NCBI RefSeq assembly: GCF_022230925.1
Contig: NZ_JAKKFH010000036.1
Coordinates: 1-64,000, forward strand
Direction: 5' to 3'
Source of the DNA: Micromonospora alfalfae
Lineage (GTDB): Bacteria > Actinomycetota > Actinomycetes > Mycobacteriales > Micromonosporaceae
Length of the DNA stretch: 64,000 bases
This document shows positions 34,700 through 42,964 of this stretch, piece by piece (position 1 is the stretch's first letter; each line of letters opens with the position of its first letter). Both the position numbers and the translations under genes were made by a program. The notes under the pieces are model-generated. The model was not told where the DNA came from and did no database searches. It saw only the letters and a list, made by a program, of their open reading frames with translations.

Positions 34700-37495
34700 T
34701 TGCTCTATCGGAACTCACCGCGCCGCAGCGCGACAGCAGTCGCCGCAGTCGGCATTCTCATCACGGGGCTGGCGCTGGCTCCGTCCGCGCCGGCCCAGGC
34801 CAGCCACCACCGGGGGCAAGACGGAGCCGTACGGTCGGGTGACGCACGTTTCGAGGTGCTGTCCCCGACACTGATCCGCACCGAGTACCAGAAGGACGGC
34901 AGGTTCACCGACGCCGCCACGTTCAACGCCATCGGGCGCGACGATTTCCCCCGTACGCGTTTCACCAAGCACGTCGACCACGGCTGGCTCACCATCGACA
35001 CCGGCGCGATGACATTGCGGTACCGGGTCGGCTCGGGTGCGTTCACCGCCGACAACCTCACCGTGCGGCTCACTGCCGGCAAGCAGACGGTTCAGGGCCA
35101 ACCCTGGGCCGGTCACACCGCCCCGGCCTGCGCGTTCGGCGCGCTCTGCGAGGCCGAATCGCTGCAGTTGAACGGCCCTGGCGTGGCCACCGACCACCAG
35201 GGATTCACCGGACGCGGCTTCGCGGCCGGCTTCGCCTCGTCCGGCGACTCGGTCACGTTCGCGCTCGACGCTCCGGAGGGCGGCACGAAGCAGTTCGCCG
35301 TCCGCTACGCCAACAGCACCGGCGGCGACGGCCAGAACGTGGACCGCACCCTGACGATTCAGGTCGACGGCGACGCCGGCCACACGCTGACACTGCCGCC
35401 CACCGCTAACTGGGACACCTGGGGCCTGGCCAACGCGCCGGTCGACCTCACCGCCGGCCGGCACGAGATCAGCATCGTGCGGGGTCCCAACGACTCCGGC
35501 AACGTGAACGTCGACAGTCTCGCGGTGGTCAACCCGGGTGACTCGTTCCCGGCGCCGACCCCGCCCCAGCCGCAGCCTCTGCGGTTCGGCACGCTGGGAG
35601 AGGCCGAGACCGGCGCGCTGACCGGCGGCGCGAGGCCCGCGAACGACCACAACGGCGCATCCGGTACGGGATTCCTGGCCGGCCTGGAGAGCACCAGCTC
35701 AGCCGACACGCTGACAGTGACGGATGTTCCGTCCGCCGGTGACTACCAGGTGCAGATCCGCTACGCCAACGGCCGGGCCGGCGCCCAGCCGAGCCAGACG
35801 CGCACCATGTCGGTCACGGCGGGAACGGCGGCGCCGGTCACGGCGACCCTTCCGCCGACCAGCGGATGGGACTACTGGAACACCGTTTCCGTCCCGGTCC
35901 ACCTCAACCGAGGCACCAACACAGTGGTCCTGGGCTGCCCCACGGACGCCAGTTGCAACGTCAACGTCGACACTGTCGCCGTCACGAGCAAGAGCTCCCC
36001 GCTGCTCGCCCCGCACGCGCCGCTCGGCGGCTACCGCCGGGGCCTGGACGGCGTGACCGGTTCCGCCCTCACCGCTCCGGGCCTGCTCTACCAGGACGGC
36101 TGGTACCTGCTCGACGACTCGGCCTCGGCCCTGAGCACCACCAAGCCGCGGCCCGCCGCCGAGCAGGACGGCTACGTCTTCGCGTACGGGCAGGACTTCA
36201 CCCGCGCTCTGAAGGACCTGTCGACCCTGACCGGGCCCACGAAACTGCTGCCCAAGTGGGCGTACGGGGTGTGGTACTCCGAGTACTACGACCGCACCGC
36301 CACCGAGTTCCAGAACCTGGTGACCCGGGCCAAGACCGAGGGCGTGCCGCTGGACGTGTTGGTCCTCGACACCGACGTCAAGGCTCCGGACAAGTGGAAC
36401 GGCTGGAGCATCGACCCCACCCGCATCCCCGACCCGAAGGCGTTCTTCGACTGGGCGAAGAAGCAGGGCCTGCACACCGGCATCAACATCCACCCCAGCA
36501 TCCTCGGCTCGGACCCGAAGTTCGCGCAGGCGCAGGCCACCGCGAAGGGCAAGCTCCAGCGCGTCGGCTGCAACGGCGGTCCCGACTGCTACGCCTTCGA
36601 CTTCGGCGACCCGGACCAGCTCAAGGCGTACATGCAGCTGCACGACGGGATGATCCCGAAGGGCAGCAAGGGCCCGGACCTGTGGTGGCTGGACTGGTGC
36701 TGCGACAACACGAAGTCGTCGCTCGCCGGCGTGACCGGGGACGCGTGGATCAACAAGCAGTACGCCGACAAGACCGGCTTCGCGTTCTCCCGGGCGTACG
36801 GCTCCTTGCAGGCCGGCGGATACAGCAGCCCGACCCCGGTGTCCACCGGACCGTGGGCCGACAAGCGCACCACGTTGCACTTCACCGGCGACACCACCTC
36901 CGACTGGTCGACACTGCAGATGGAAGTCGGCTACACGCCGGGCGAGTCGGCGGCGACCGGGCTGGCCGCTGTCAGCCACGACATCGGCGGGCACACCGGC
37001 GGCCTCCAGGAGCCGGGCACCGAACCGGGCAGCACCAAACTGCCCGACGACCTCTACGCCCGGTGGGTGCAGTTCGGCACGTTCCAGCCCATCGACAGGC
37101 TGCACTCCAACCACAGCGACCGGCTGCCCTGGCAGTACGGCCCGGAGGCGAACGCGTCGGCCAAGAAGTTCCTGAACCTGCGCAAGGAACTGCAGCCGTA
37201 CACCTACGCCGCCGCCAAGGAGGCCACTCGCACGGGTACGCCCATCGTCCGCTCGATGTACCTCGCGTACCCGAACGAGCAGGCCGCGTACGCCACCGCC
37301 GGTTCCCAGTACCTCTACGGCCCGGACTACCTGGTAGCACCGGTGACGACCCCCGGCGGCACCGCCACCACGTCGGTGTGGTTCCCGCCGGGCAACACCT
37401 GGACCGACATCTTCACCGGGAAGACGTACCGGGGCGGCACCACGCAGAACATCACCACCACGCTGGACACCATGCCGGTGTTCAAGAAGCACTGA
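34700..37495 (+). CDS. secreted glycoside hydrolase family 31 with two CBM35-like modules
   Basis: 931 residues. A signal peptide with an Ala-x-Ala site (PAQA, residues 31-34) is followed by the start of the GH31 N-domain, two CBM35-like beta-sandwiches (about 145-290 and 293-432, both with EAE and FxAGF-type motifs and NVNVD ends), then the catalytic barrel. The nucleophile is Asp665 in LWWLDW and the acid/base is Asp731 in FTGD. GH31 enzymes cleave alpha-glucosides or alpha-xylosides, or act as transglycosylases; the target polysaccharide is not clear. The TTG start at 34700 follows GAGGAGCGCACC. A strong terminator follows. Confidence 0.9.
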   Translation: MLYRNSPRRSATAVAAVGILITGLALAPSAPAQASHHRGQDGAVRSGDARFEVLSPTLIRTEYQKDGRFTDAATFNAIGRDDFPRTRFTKHVDHGWLTIDTGAMTLRYRVGSGAFTADNLTVRLTAGKQTVQGQPWAGHTAPACAFGALCEAESLQLNGPGVATDHQGFTGRGFAAGFASSGDSVTFALDAPEGGTKQFAVRYANSTGGDGQNVDRTLTIQVDGDAGHTLTLPPTANWDTWGLANAPVDLTAGRHEISIVRGPNDSGNVNVDSLAVVNPGDSFPAPTPPQPQPLRFGTLGEAETGALTGGARPANDHNGASGTGFLAGLESTSSADTLTVTDVPSAGDYQVQIRYANGRAGAQPSQTRTMSVTAGTAAPVTATLPPTSGWDYWNTVSVPVHLNRGTNTVVLGCPTDASCNVNVDTVAVTSKSSPLLAPHAPLGGYRRGLDGVTGSALTAPGLLYQDGWYLLDDSASALSTTKPRPAAEQDGYVFAYGQDFTRALKDLSTLTGPTKLLPKWAYGVWYSEYYDRTATEFQNLVTRAKTEGVPLDVLVLDTDVKAPDKWNGWSIDPTRIPDPKAFFDWAKKQGLHTGINIHPSILGSDPKFAQAQATAKGKLQRVGCNGGPDCYAFDFGDPDQLKAYMQLHDGMIPKGSKGPDLWWLDWCCDNTKSSLAGVTGDAWINKQYADKTGFAFSRAYGSLQAGGYSSPTPVSTGPWADKRTTLHFTGDTTSDWSTLQMEVGYTPGESAATGLAAVSHDIGGHTGGLQEPGTEPGSTKLPDDLYARWVQFGTFQPIDRLHSNHSDRLPWQYGPEANASAKKFLNLRKELQPYTYAAAKEATRTGTPIVRSMYLAYPNEQAAYATAGSQYLYGPDYLVAPVTTPGGTATTSVWFPPGNTWTDIFTGKTYRGGTTQNITTTLDTMPVFKKH

Positions 37496-37514
37496 CGTTT
37501 CAGGGATCAAGACG

Positions 37515-37546
37515 CCGGCCGGGTGGGGGCAACCCCGCCCGGCCGG
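37515..37546. terminator. hairpin terminator after GH31 gene
   Basis: CCGGCCGGGTGGGG and CCCCGCCCGGCCGG pair with one G-T, loop GCAA, followed by TTCGTTTCC. It lies 20 bases after the GH31 stop and before a convergent gene. Confidence 0.85.
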
Positions 37547-37558
37547 TTCGTTTCCTGG

Positions 37559-37822
37559 CTATCGCTGTGGCCGGCGGGCCAGCGACAGCCAGCCGAGGAA
37601 CCTGGCGTGCATCGCGGCCGGGTTCGGGCGCAGCCCCAGGCCGTACACGTCGTCGATCGCCTCCTGCATCGATGCGGCGAGATAGAACGCCAGCGCGATC
37701 GAATGGCCGTAGAACTCGGTCACGAGAGCGAGCTGAGCCGGGCCGCACGGCCAGGGCGCGGCGCAGTTGCGGCACAGCCACGCCGGGCGCATCGGCAGGT
37801 GCGGGCGAGGGCGCGCGGTCAT
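37559..37822 (-). CDS. conserved hypothetical protein of actinobacterial XRE/DUF397 loci
   Basis: 87 residues: MTARPRPHLPMRPAWLCRNC at the start, with a Cys-x-x-Cys and a further Cys (CRNCAAPWPC), then a helical part (EFYGHSIALAFYLAASM). Similar short proteins occur next to XRE/DUF397 gene pairs in Micromonospora and Streptomyces and are of unknown function; the cysteines could bind zinc. Overlaps the upstream gene by four bases. Confidence 0.65.
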   Translation of the reverse strand: MTARPRPHLPMRPAWLCRNCAAPWPCGPAQLALVTEFYGHSIALAFYLAASMQEAIDDVYGLGLRPNPAAMHARFLGWLSLARRPQR

Positions 37823-38085
37823 CCGACCCGCACCGGATGTCGTCGACGTTTGGCCGGCCTGGTCGGTGTGACGGGCAGGGCCTGCAATCGCACGCCCGTA
37901 CGCATCACGTACAACTCGCGCTGCGCGACCGCGTCGCCCGCCGCGTTCAGCTCGTAGCCCTCAATCCAGACCCACCCGTGGTACGTGTGCCGCTCGGGCA
38001 ACTCGCGGATGACGCGCACGAAGATCGGGCGCAGGAACTGCACGCTCGCCGCGGTGGTCAGACAGACCACGTCCCCGGCCTTCAT
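37819..38085 (-). CDS. conserved hypothetical protein, first gene of a two-gene unit
   Basis: About 88 residues, beginning MKAGDVVCLTTAASVQFL with a basic C-terminus. The central RHTYHGWVWIEGYEL block suggests a small beta-barrel. The start is unsure; a GTG at 38109 would add eight residues. It overlaps the next gene by ATGA. It is divergent from the XRE gene at 38415, so the four genes here may be one locus. Confidence 0.6.
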   Translation of the reverse strand: MKAGDVVCLTTAASVQFLRPIFVRVIRELPERHTYHGWVWIEGYELNAAGDAVAQRELYVMRTGVRLQALPVTPTRPAKRRRHPVRVG

Positions 38086-38414
38086 CTTTCCGATCACCAC
38101 AAACCCCACGGGTACGCGCCCGGCGCGCTGACCGGCTCCGGGATGGGCTTCTCGGGTTTGTCGTCGGGCACGGTCTCCCCCTCTGGTGCCGTTGGGAAGG
38201 GGCCGCTCCCGTGAGTGCTCGCCCGTCAGGAGCGGCCCCGCTACGAACGCGACCGCCGGGTTTCGTGGTCCTCACCAGCCGCGCCGCCTGGTGACACTCT
38301 GCTGTGGAGGCCACTACGCTCGGAAGGTGCTTCCGGCGTCCGGGCTGACCTGGCCTAACGGGGTCCCGACCTGTGGCACCTCGGGTAGTCGATCTCCGAT
38401 TTGAGGAGCGTTGT

Positions 38415-39221
38415 GTGGCTGACGTGCCGAGTCCACTTGCGGACTTCATCGTGAGCGAAATCCGCCGTGCTCGAGGAGCGTCCGGGATGACGCAAGAGTC
38501 TTTCGGCCGGGCAGCGGGCTTCAGCGCTTCGCACGTCAGCGCCGTGGAAAGCGGCACCCGAGCACTCACGATGGACTTCATCAAGGGAGCCGACCGGGCG
38601 CTGAACAACGGCGGGCTCTTCGAGCGCCTGGCGACGAAGTTCGGCGCACCGTCGTGGTTTCTGCCCTGGCTGGACGCCGAGCGCGAAGCGACACAGCTTC
38701 GTTACTTCGAGCCGAACCTGATTCCCGGGCTGCTACAGGTGGAGCACTACGCCCGCACGGTCCTGCGAACAGTCGAAAACCTCACCGATGACGAGGTTGA
38801 GCAGCGCGTGCAGGGGCGCATGAGCCGGCAGGCGATCCTGACCGGCGAGCGCCGGCCACAGTTTGTCGCAGTGCTGGACGAAGTCGCGATCCGGCGAACG
38901 GGTGATGGTCTGGGCGGGATCATGGCCCAGCAAGTCGCCCACCTGGTCGCGATGGCCGAACTTCCCCACGTTCACGTACACGTCATCCCGATCGCTAGCG
39001 GCCTGCACATCGGGCTGTCCGGACCGTTCGCGCTGGCACGGTCCAGCGAGGGCGTCTGGGTGGGACACCTCGAAAACCAGCTTGGCGGGGATGTCATCGA
39101 CAAGGACGATGAGGTGGCTACGCTTCAGGCAAGGTGGGAGAGCGTCCGGAACGAGGCTCTACCGCGCCGGCAGTCCATTGACCTGCTGAAGGAAGTTGAG
39201 AGCCATCATGGACCTCAGTAA
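38415..39221 (+). CDS. XRE-family regulator with DUF5753 domain
   Basis: 268 residues. The N-terminal helix-turn-helix (MTQESFGRAAGFSASHVSAVESG) is followed by the long DUF5753 domain (RYFEPNLIPGLLQVEHYAR and later PFALAR). In streptomycetes such proteins pair with a DUF397 partner, forming regulator/partner or toxin-antitoxin-like units such as BldB-type systems. GTG 38415 is preferred since GAGGAG precedes it. It overlaps the DUF397 gene by 14 bases. Confidence 0.88.
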   Translation: MADVPSPLADFIVSEIRRARGASGMTQESFGRAAGFSASHVSAVESGTRALTMDFIKGADRALNNGGLFERLATKFGAPSWFLPWLDAEREATQLRYFEPNLIPGLLQVEHYARTVLRTVENLTDDEVEQRVQGRMSRQAILTGERRPQFVAVLDEVAIRRTGDGLGGIMAQQVAHLVAMAELPHVHVHVIPIASGLHIGLSGPFALARSSEGVWVGHLENQLGGDVIDKDDEVATLQARWESVRNEALPRRQSIDLLKEVESHHGPQ

Positions 39222-39399
39222 CGCCCGGTGGCGCAAGTCCACCCGCAGCGGCGCGAGCGGCGGCAACTGCGTCGAGGTGGCAAGCAACCTGCCCGGTGTT
39301 GTGGCCGTCCGCGACTCGAAGGACGTCGCCGGACCAGCATTGGCCTTCCCCCCGGCCGCCTGGGACGCGTTCGTCGCCCAGGTCACCAAGCGGCCGTAG
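39208..39399 (+). CDS. DUF397 protein
   Basis: 63 residues with the DUF397 pattern: WRKSTRSGASGGNCVEVA, VAVRDSKD and a C-terminal AWDAFVAQVT. It pairs with the DUF5753 XRE regulator; known examples are small partners that antagonise it. Start ATG 39208 lies inside the regulator gene. Confidence 0.9.
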   Translation: MDLSNARWRKSTRSGASGGNCVEVASNLPGVVAVRDSKDVAGPALAFPPAAWDAFVAQVTKRP

Positions 39400-39533
39400 C
39401 GCCCGCCCCGAGGCGGAGTGGGCGTGGGCACGTTGAACTGGCATGCCCACTTGACACACTGTCGAGATCCCCTATGCAGTTGCTGGACGCCTCACGCACA
39501 TCGGCTGGCCCGCCAACTGCGGTTTTCGTAGCG

Positions 39534-39594
39534 GCGGCAGCCACCGCCTCGTCTTGGGCCCACACGACCTTCGAGACTCGGCGGTGGCTGCTGC
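39534..39594. terminator. inverted repeat, possible convergent terminator
   Basis: GCGGCAGCCACCGCC and GGCGGTGGCTGCTGC (14 of 15 pairs) enclose a 31-base loop. It lies in the 289-base gap between convergent DUF397 and SDR genes; I see no gene there. Confidence 0.45.
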
Positions 39595-39688
39595 AATGTC
39601 TACGGACAAACGACACCGTCACCGCAGTTCACAACAGACCTCTTCAATGTTGAGCCGCCTCACATTCCCTGACGGGCAGACGGTGGCG

Positions 39689-40399
39689 TCAGCCGAAGAG
39701 GGCGGCGGAGATGTCGGCGTAGAAGAGGGCCGGGTCGCGGGAAAGCGAAGCCTTGACCTTGGCGGTGGGGCTGTCGGCGATCACTTCGAGCTTGCCCGCT
39801 TCCAGGCCGTCCAACGCCATGGCGACCACCTCGTGGGGTGGCAGTTTAGGGATGTCGTAGGCGGCCATCATGTCGGTGTCGGCTATCGCCAGGGCCAGCG
39901 CGGTGACCTGGGTTTTCTGGTCGGCAAGCTCAAGTCTGATGCCGTTGGTGAGAGACCATTCCGCGGCTTTGGAAGCGGCGTAGCCATTGCTGGCAGGGGC
40001 GAAGGTGTACCAGCTCAGCGCTGAGATGACGTTGAGAATGGCACCCCCGCCAAGCCGGGGAGCGAAGGCGCGGACGACGTTCAGGGTGCCCCAGAAGTTG
40101 GTGTCGAACTCTCGGCGGATGTTCTCCGTGGAGGGGCCGAGCAGGGGCGCGTCTGTCGAGATGCCAGCGTTGTTGATGAGGATGTCGAGTTCGCCCACCT
40201 CGGCCGCCGCGGCCTCGATGGACGTCGGGTCGGTGATGTCCAGTTGGAGAGGGACGACGCCGGGGATGTCGATGCGATCGGGGCGGCGGGCGGTGGCGTA
40301 GACGGTGGTGGCACCGCGGGCGACGAGCGCCTCGGCAAAGGCCTTGCCGAGCCCACGGTTGGCACCTGTTACGAGGGCTTTCGTACCGTTGATCTGCAT
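39689..40399 (-). CDS. short-chain dehydrogenase/reductase
   Basis: 236 residues. TGANRGLG at 11-18, NNAG at 76-79 and Tyr140-x-x-x-Lys144 in YAASK mark a classical SDR. An Arg pair after the second beta strand (ARRPDR) suggests NADPH. Substrate unknown. The ATG at 40399 is used rather than the GTG/ATG slightly upstream, as the protein then starts MQINGTKALVTGAN. It follows an aldo/keto reductase locus. Confidence 0.88.
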   Translation of the reverse strand: MQINGTKALVTGANRGLGKAFAEALVARGATTVYATARRPDRIDIPGVVPLQLDITDPTSIEAAAAEVGELDILINNAGISTDAPLLGPSTENIRREFDTNFWGTLNVVRAFAPRLGGGAILNVISALSWYTFAPASNGYAASKAAEWSLTNGIRLELADQKTQVTALALAIADTDMMAAYDIPKLPPHEVVAMALDGLEAGKLEVIADSPTAKVKASLSRDPALFYADISAALFG

Positions 40400-40489
40400 G
40401 CCCCCCACGCTAAAACCTCACGTTAACGTCAGAGGCAAATGTTTGCGAGGCGGGTCACTGTGCGGATCGGGGACGCGGCAACCGAGGCA

Positions 40490-41476
40490 CTAGTTACCGA
40501 CGCCGAGGCTCGACATGAACGCCGCCGGGTAACGGTCACCGCGCGCGGCACCCTTCGGCACGGCCGCCTCGATCTCTTCGAGATCATCGGCCGACAGCTT
40601 CACGTCCAGCGCCGGCAACGCCTCGGCCAGCCGCTGCCGGGTACGCGCACCGACCAGCGGAACGATGGACAGGTCCTGCGCCGCCACCCACGCGATCGCC
40701 AACTGCGCCACCGTGCACCCCTTCGCGTCGGCGACCCGGCGCAACGCCTCCACCAGGGCGAGGTTGTGCGACGCGTTCTCGGCGGAGAAGCGGGGACTGT
40801 GGTTACGCGGATCGTCCGCCCGCCCCGGCACCCAGGTCCCCGAGAGCAGGCCACGGCCCAGCACCCCGTACGCGGTCAGCCCGATGCCCAGCTCCCGCAG
40901 CGTGGGCAGCACGTCGGCCTCGACCGCCCGCGACAGCAGCGAATACTCAATCTGAAGATCAGCGATCGGATGTACGGCGTGCGCCCGCCGGACGGTCTCC
41001 GCGTCAACCTCGGACAGCCCCACATACCGCACGTAACCGGCGTCGATCATCTCCTTGATCGCGCCGATCGTGTCCTCGATCGGCACCGACCGGTCGAGCC
41101 GGGCCGGCCGGTAGATGTCCACGTGGTCGACGCCGAGCCGGGTCAGCGAGTAGCTCAGGAAGTTCCGCACCGAAGCCGGACGGGAGTCCTGACCGGCGAA
41201 CCGCATGCCCGGCCCCACCTGCTGCCCGAACTTCACACTCAGCAGATAGCTGTCCCGGTCGCGTCCCCGCAACGCCTCCGACAGCAGCAGCTCGTTGTGC
41301 CCCATGCCATAGAAGTCACCGGTGTCGACCAGCGTGACCCCCGCGTCCAGCGCGGCCCGTACGGTGGCGATGCTCTCCTCGCGATCGGCCGGGCCGTAGG
41401 TGCCCGACATGCTCATCGCCCCCAACCCCACCGCGGAAACCTTGGGGCCCGTGTTGCCCAGAGTGCGTGTCTGCAT
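40490..41476 (-). CDS. aldo/keto reductase
   Basis: 328 residues with the AKR barrel signatures: GLGAMSMSG, DTGDFYGMGHNE (catalytic Asp and Tyr), the catalytic Lys in LLSVKFG, and PLVGARTRQRL. The usual catalytic His position reads Arg (YRPARLD), as in the subfamily with a YQPARLD motif. NADPH-dependent carbonyl reduction is expected. It is divergent from an XRE/MmyB-like regulator that probably controls it. Confidence 0.9.
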   Translation of the reverse strand: MQTRTLGNTGPKVSAVGLGAMSMSGTYGPADREESIATVRAALDAGVTLVDTGDFYGMGHNELLLSEALRGRDRDSYLLSVKFGQQVGPGMRFAGQDSRPASVRNFLSYSLTRLGVDHVDIYRPARLDRSVPIEDTIGAIKEMIDAGYVRYVGLSEVDAETVRRAHAVHPIADLQIEYSLLSRAVEADVLPTLRELGIGLTAYGVLGRGLLSGTWVPGRADDPRNHSPRFSAENASHNLALVEALRRVADAKGCTVAQLAIAWVAAQDLSIVPLVGARTRQRLAEALPALDVKLSADDLEEIEAAVPKGAARGDRYPAAFMSSLGVGN

Positions 41477-41554
41477 CGAAACTCTCCCTCATCGGTCGAT
41501 CTCGGCTCCACCCTGCGCCGCTTTCCGGTCCGCCGGCAGCGGAGCGCTTATCGT

Positions 41555-41569
41555 GGGAGCGCCGCTCCC
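41555..41569. promoter_or_regulatory. possible operator for AKR/XRE pair
   Basis: GGGAGCGCCGCTCCC, a 15-base dyad, 28 bases before the XRE start and in the 120-base divergent gap. Confidence 0.35.
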
Positions 41570-41596
41570 TGGCTCGGTGCCCAGTCCCGGCGCAGC

Positions 41597-42454
41597 ATGG
41601 GGGCATTGCAGCGTGAGCAGCTCGCCGACTTCCTGCGGCGCCGACGCGAGGCCATCCGCCCCGCCGAGGTCGGCATCGCCGACGGCCCCCGCCGCCGCAC
41701 CGCCGGCCTGCGCCGCGAGGAGGTCGCCATGCTCGCCGGCATGTCCGTCGACTACGTCATCCGCCTTGAGCAGGGCCGCAGCAGCCAGCCGTCAACCCAG
41801 CTGCTCGGTGCCCTGGCCCGGGCCCTGCGGCTGACCGACGACGAGCGAAGCCACCTGTTCCACCTGGCCGGCCACCAGCCGCCGCCCGCCGACGGCATGG
41901 CCCGCCTGGCCCGGGCCGGCCTCGTCCGCCTGCTCGACCTGGTGGGCGACACCCCCGCCATGGTCCTGTCCGACCTCGGCGAGGTCCTGGCGCAGAACCG
42001 CATGTCGATCCTGCTCACCGGCGACCACACCGGGCTGACCGGCGACCGCCGCTACGTCGCCTACCGCTACTTCACCGACCCGGTCATCCGCGACCTCCAC
42101 GGCCCCGACGAATGGCAACGGCACGCCCGCCAACAGGTCGCCGACCTGCGCGCGGTGGCCGGCCGGCGGCCCGACGACCCGGCCGTGACCGGCCTGATCG
42201 AACGGTTGCGGGCTGCGAGCGACGACTTCCGGCGGCTGTGGGCCGAGCACGAGGTGGCAGTGCGCCGGGCCGACCGCAAGACGTTCATGCACCCGCGCGT
42301 GGGCCGCATCACGATGGACTGCGAAACCCTGGTCACCCCCGACCTCGGCCAGCAGCTGCTGGTGCTGACCCCGGCCGACGCCGAGGCCCGGGAGAAGCTT
42401 GAGCTGCTGCGCGTGCTGGGGGTCGAGGAGTTCCCGGCCGGTGTGCCTCACTGA
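41597..42454 (+). CDS. XRE-family regulator with MmyB-like ligand-binding domain
   Basis: 285 residues. The helix-turn-helix (GLRREEVAMLAGMSVDYVIRLEQG) is followed by a PAS-like MmyB ligand-binding domain, where fatty acids bind in the family prototype. Typical pairs control a divergent oxidoreductase, and here the AKR lies on the other side. The ATG at 41597 is chosen; the frame is open far upstream only as antisense to the AKR. Downstream begins the apparent island. Confidence 0.88.
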   Translation: MGALQREQLADFLRRRREAIRPAEVGIADGPRRRTAGLRREEVAMLAGMSVDYVIRLEQGRSSQPSTQLLGALARALRLTDDERSHLFHLAGHQPPPADGMARLARAGLVRLLDLVGDTPAMVLSDLGEVLAQNRMSILLTGDHTGLTGDRRYVAYRYFTDPVIRDLHGPDEWQRHARQQVADLRAVAGRRPDDPAVTGLIERLRAASDDFRRLWAEHEVAVRRADRKTFMHPRVGRITMDCETLVTPDLGQQLLVLTPADAEAREKLELLRVLGVEEFPAGVPH

Positions 42455-42543
42455 CCCCTTGTCGCAAACTGCCACCGAGCTACGCGGCCATGCGCTAGTG
42501 CCTAGCCATAAATCCGGGTGCACGGCGTCCCAGGCGGCACGGC

Positions 42544-42574
42544 GGGCGACGGACGACTCGACCTGCACACCGGA
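42544..42574. repeat. direct repeat of the rnpB 3' end (putative attachment-site copy)
   Basis: 31 bases starting GGGCGACGGACGA, of which 28 match the rnpB 3' end at 45992-46022 in the same orientation. The match passes beyond the P1 stem into sequence present only at the 3' side of rnpB. It marks the left edge of the proposed island. Confidence 0.6.
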
Positions 42575-42653
42575 GGGCGTCAGGGCGACTCGGCGTCCGT
42601 CAGCGGGCAGTCGATGGCGCGCCTGATGCGGGTCTCACACGGGACAGCGGACC

Positions 42654-42872
42654 TCAGTCGTCAAACTCGAAGCCGTTCGCCTCGGCCGCCGTGACCAGCA
42701 CGACACCGGCCCGTTGGGTGCGAGCCCAGAGCTCGGCGACGGGATTCCTAACACGGAGCAGGCACCCGCCATCCGCTTTGAGGTAGAAGACCCCTTGGGT
42801 AGCGCTATGCCGCAAGGGAGCTTTTCGAGCATTTCGGCGAGCGCGACTTGTCAGCACGACCTGGCCCGCCAT
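42654..42872 (-). CDS. possible small protein in island
   Basis: 72 residues from ATG 42872. The C-terminal half, GVFYLKADGGCLLRVRNP then GVVLVTAAEANGFEFDD, has protein-like pattern, but I see no family. It is divergent from the nuclease-NTPase gene. The rest of the 42455-42964 gap holds the rnpB-like repeat and nothing else I can call. Confidence 0.35.
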   Translation of the reverse strand: MAGQVVLTSRARRNARKAPLRHSATQGVFYLKADGGCLLRVRNPVAELWARTQRAGVVLVTAAEANGFEFDD

Positions 42873-42964
42873 CGTGGCTCGAATCATCGGCAGCCCGAGG
42901 ACGCGGAGCACGGCAATGGGGTCAGACTGTGCTGCCCCTTCGCTAGCCTCTAGGCAGGAATGGG

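Noticed and set aside
35699..37510. 603-residue open frame antisense to the GH31 gene
   Set aside because: No recognisable domain; GH31 catalytic motifs are on the plus strand.
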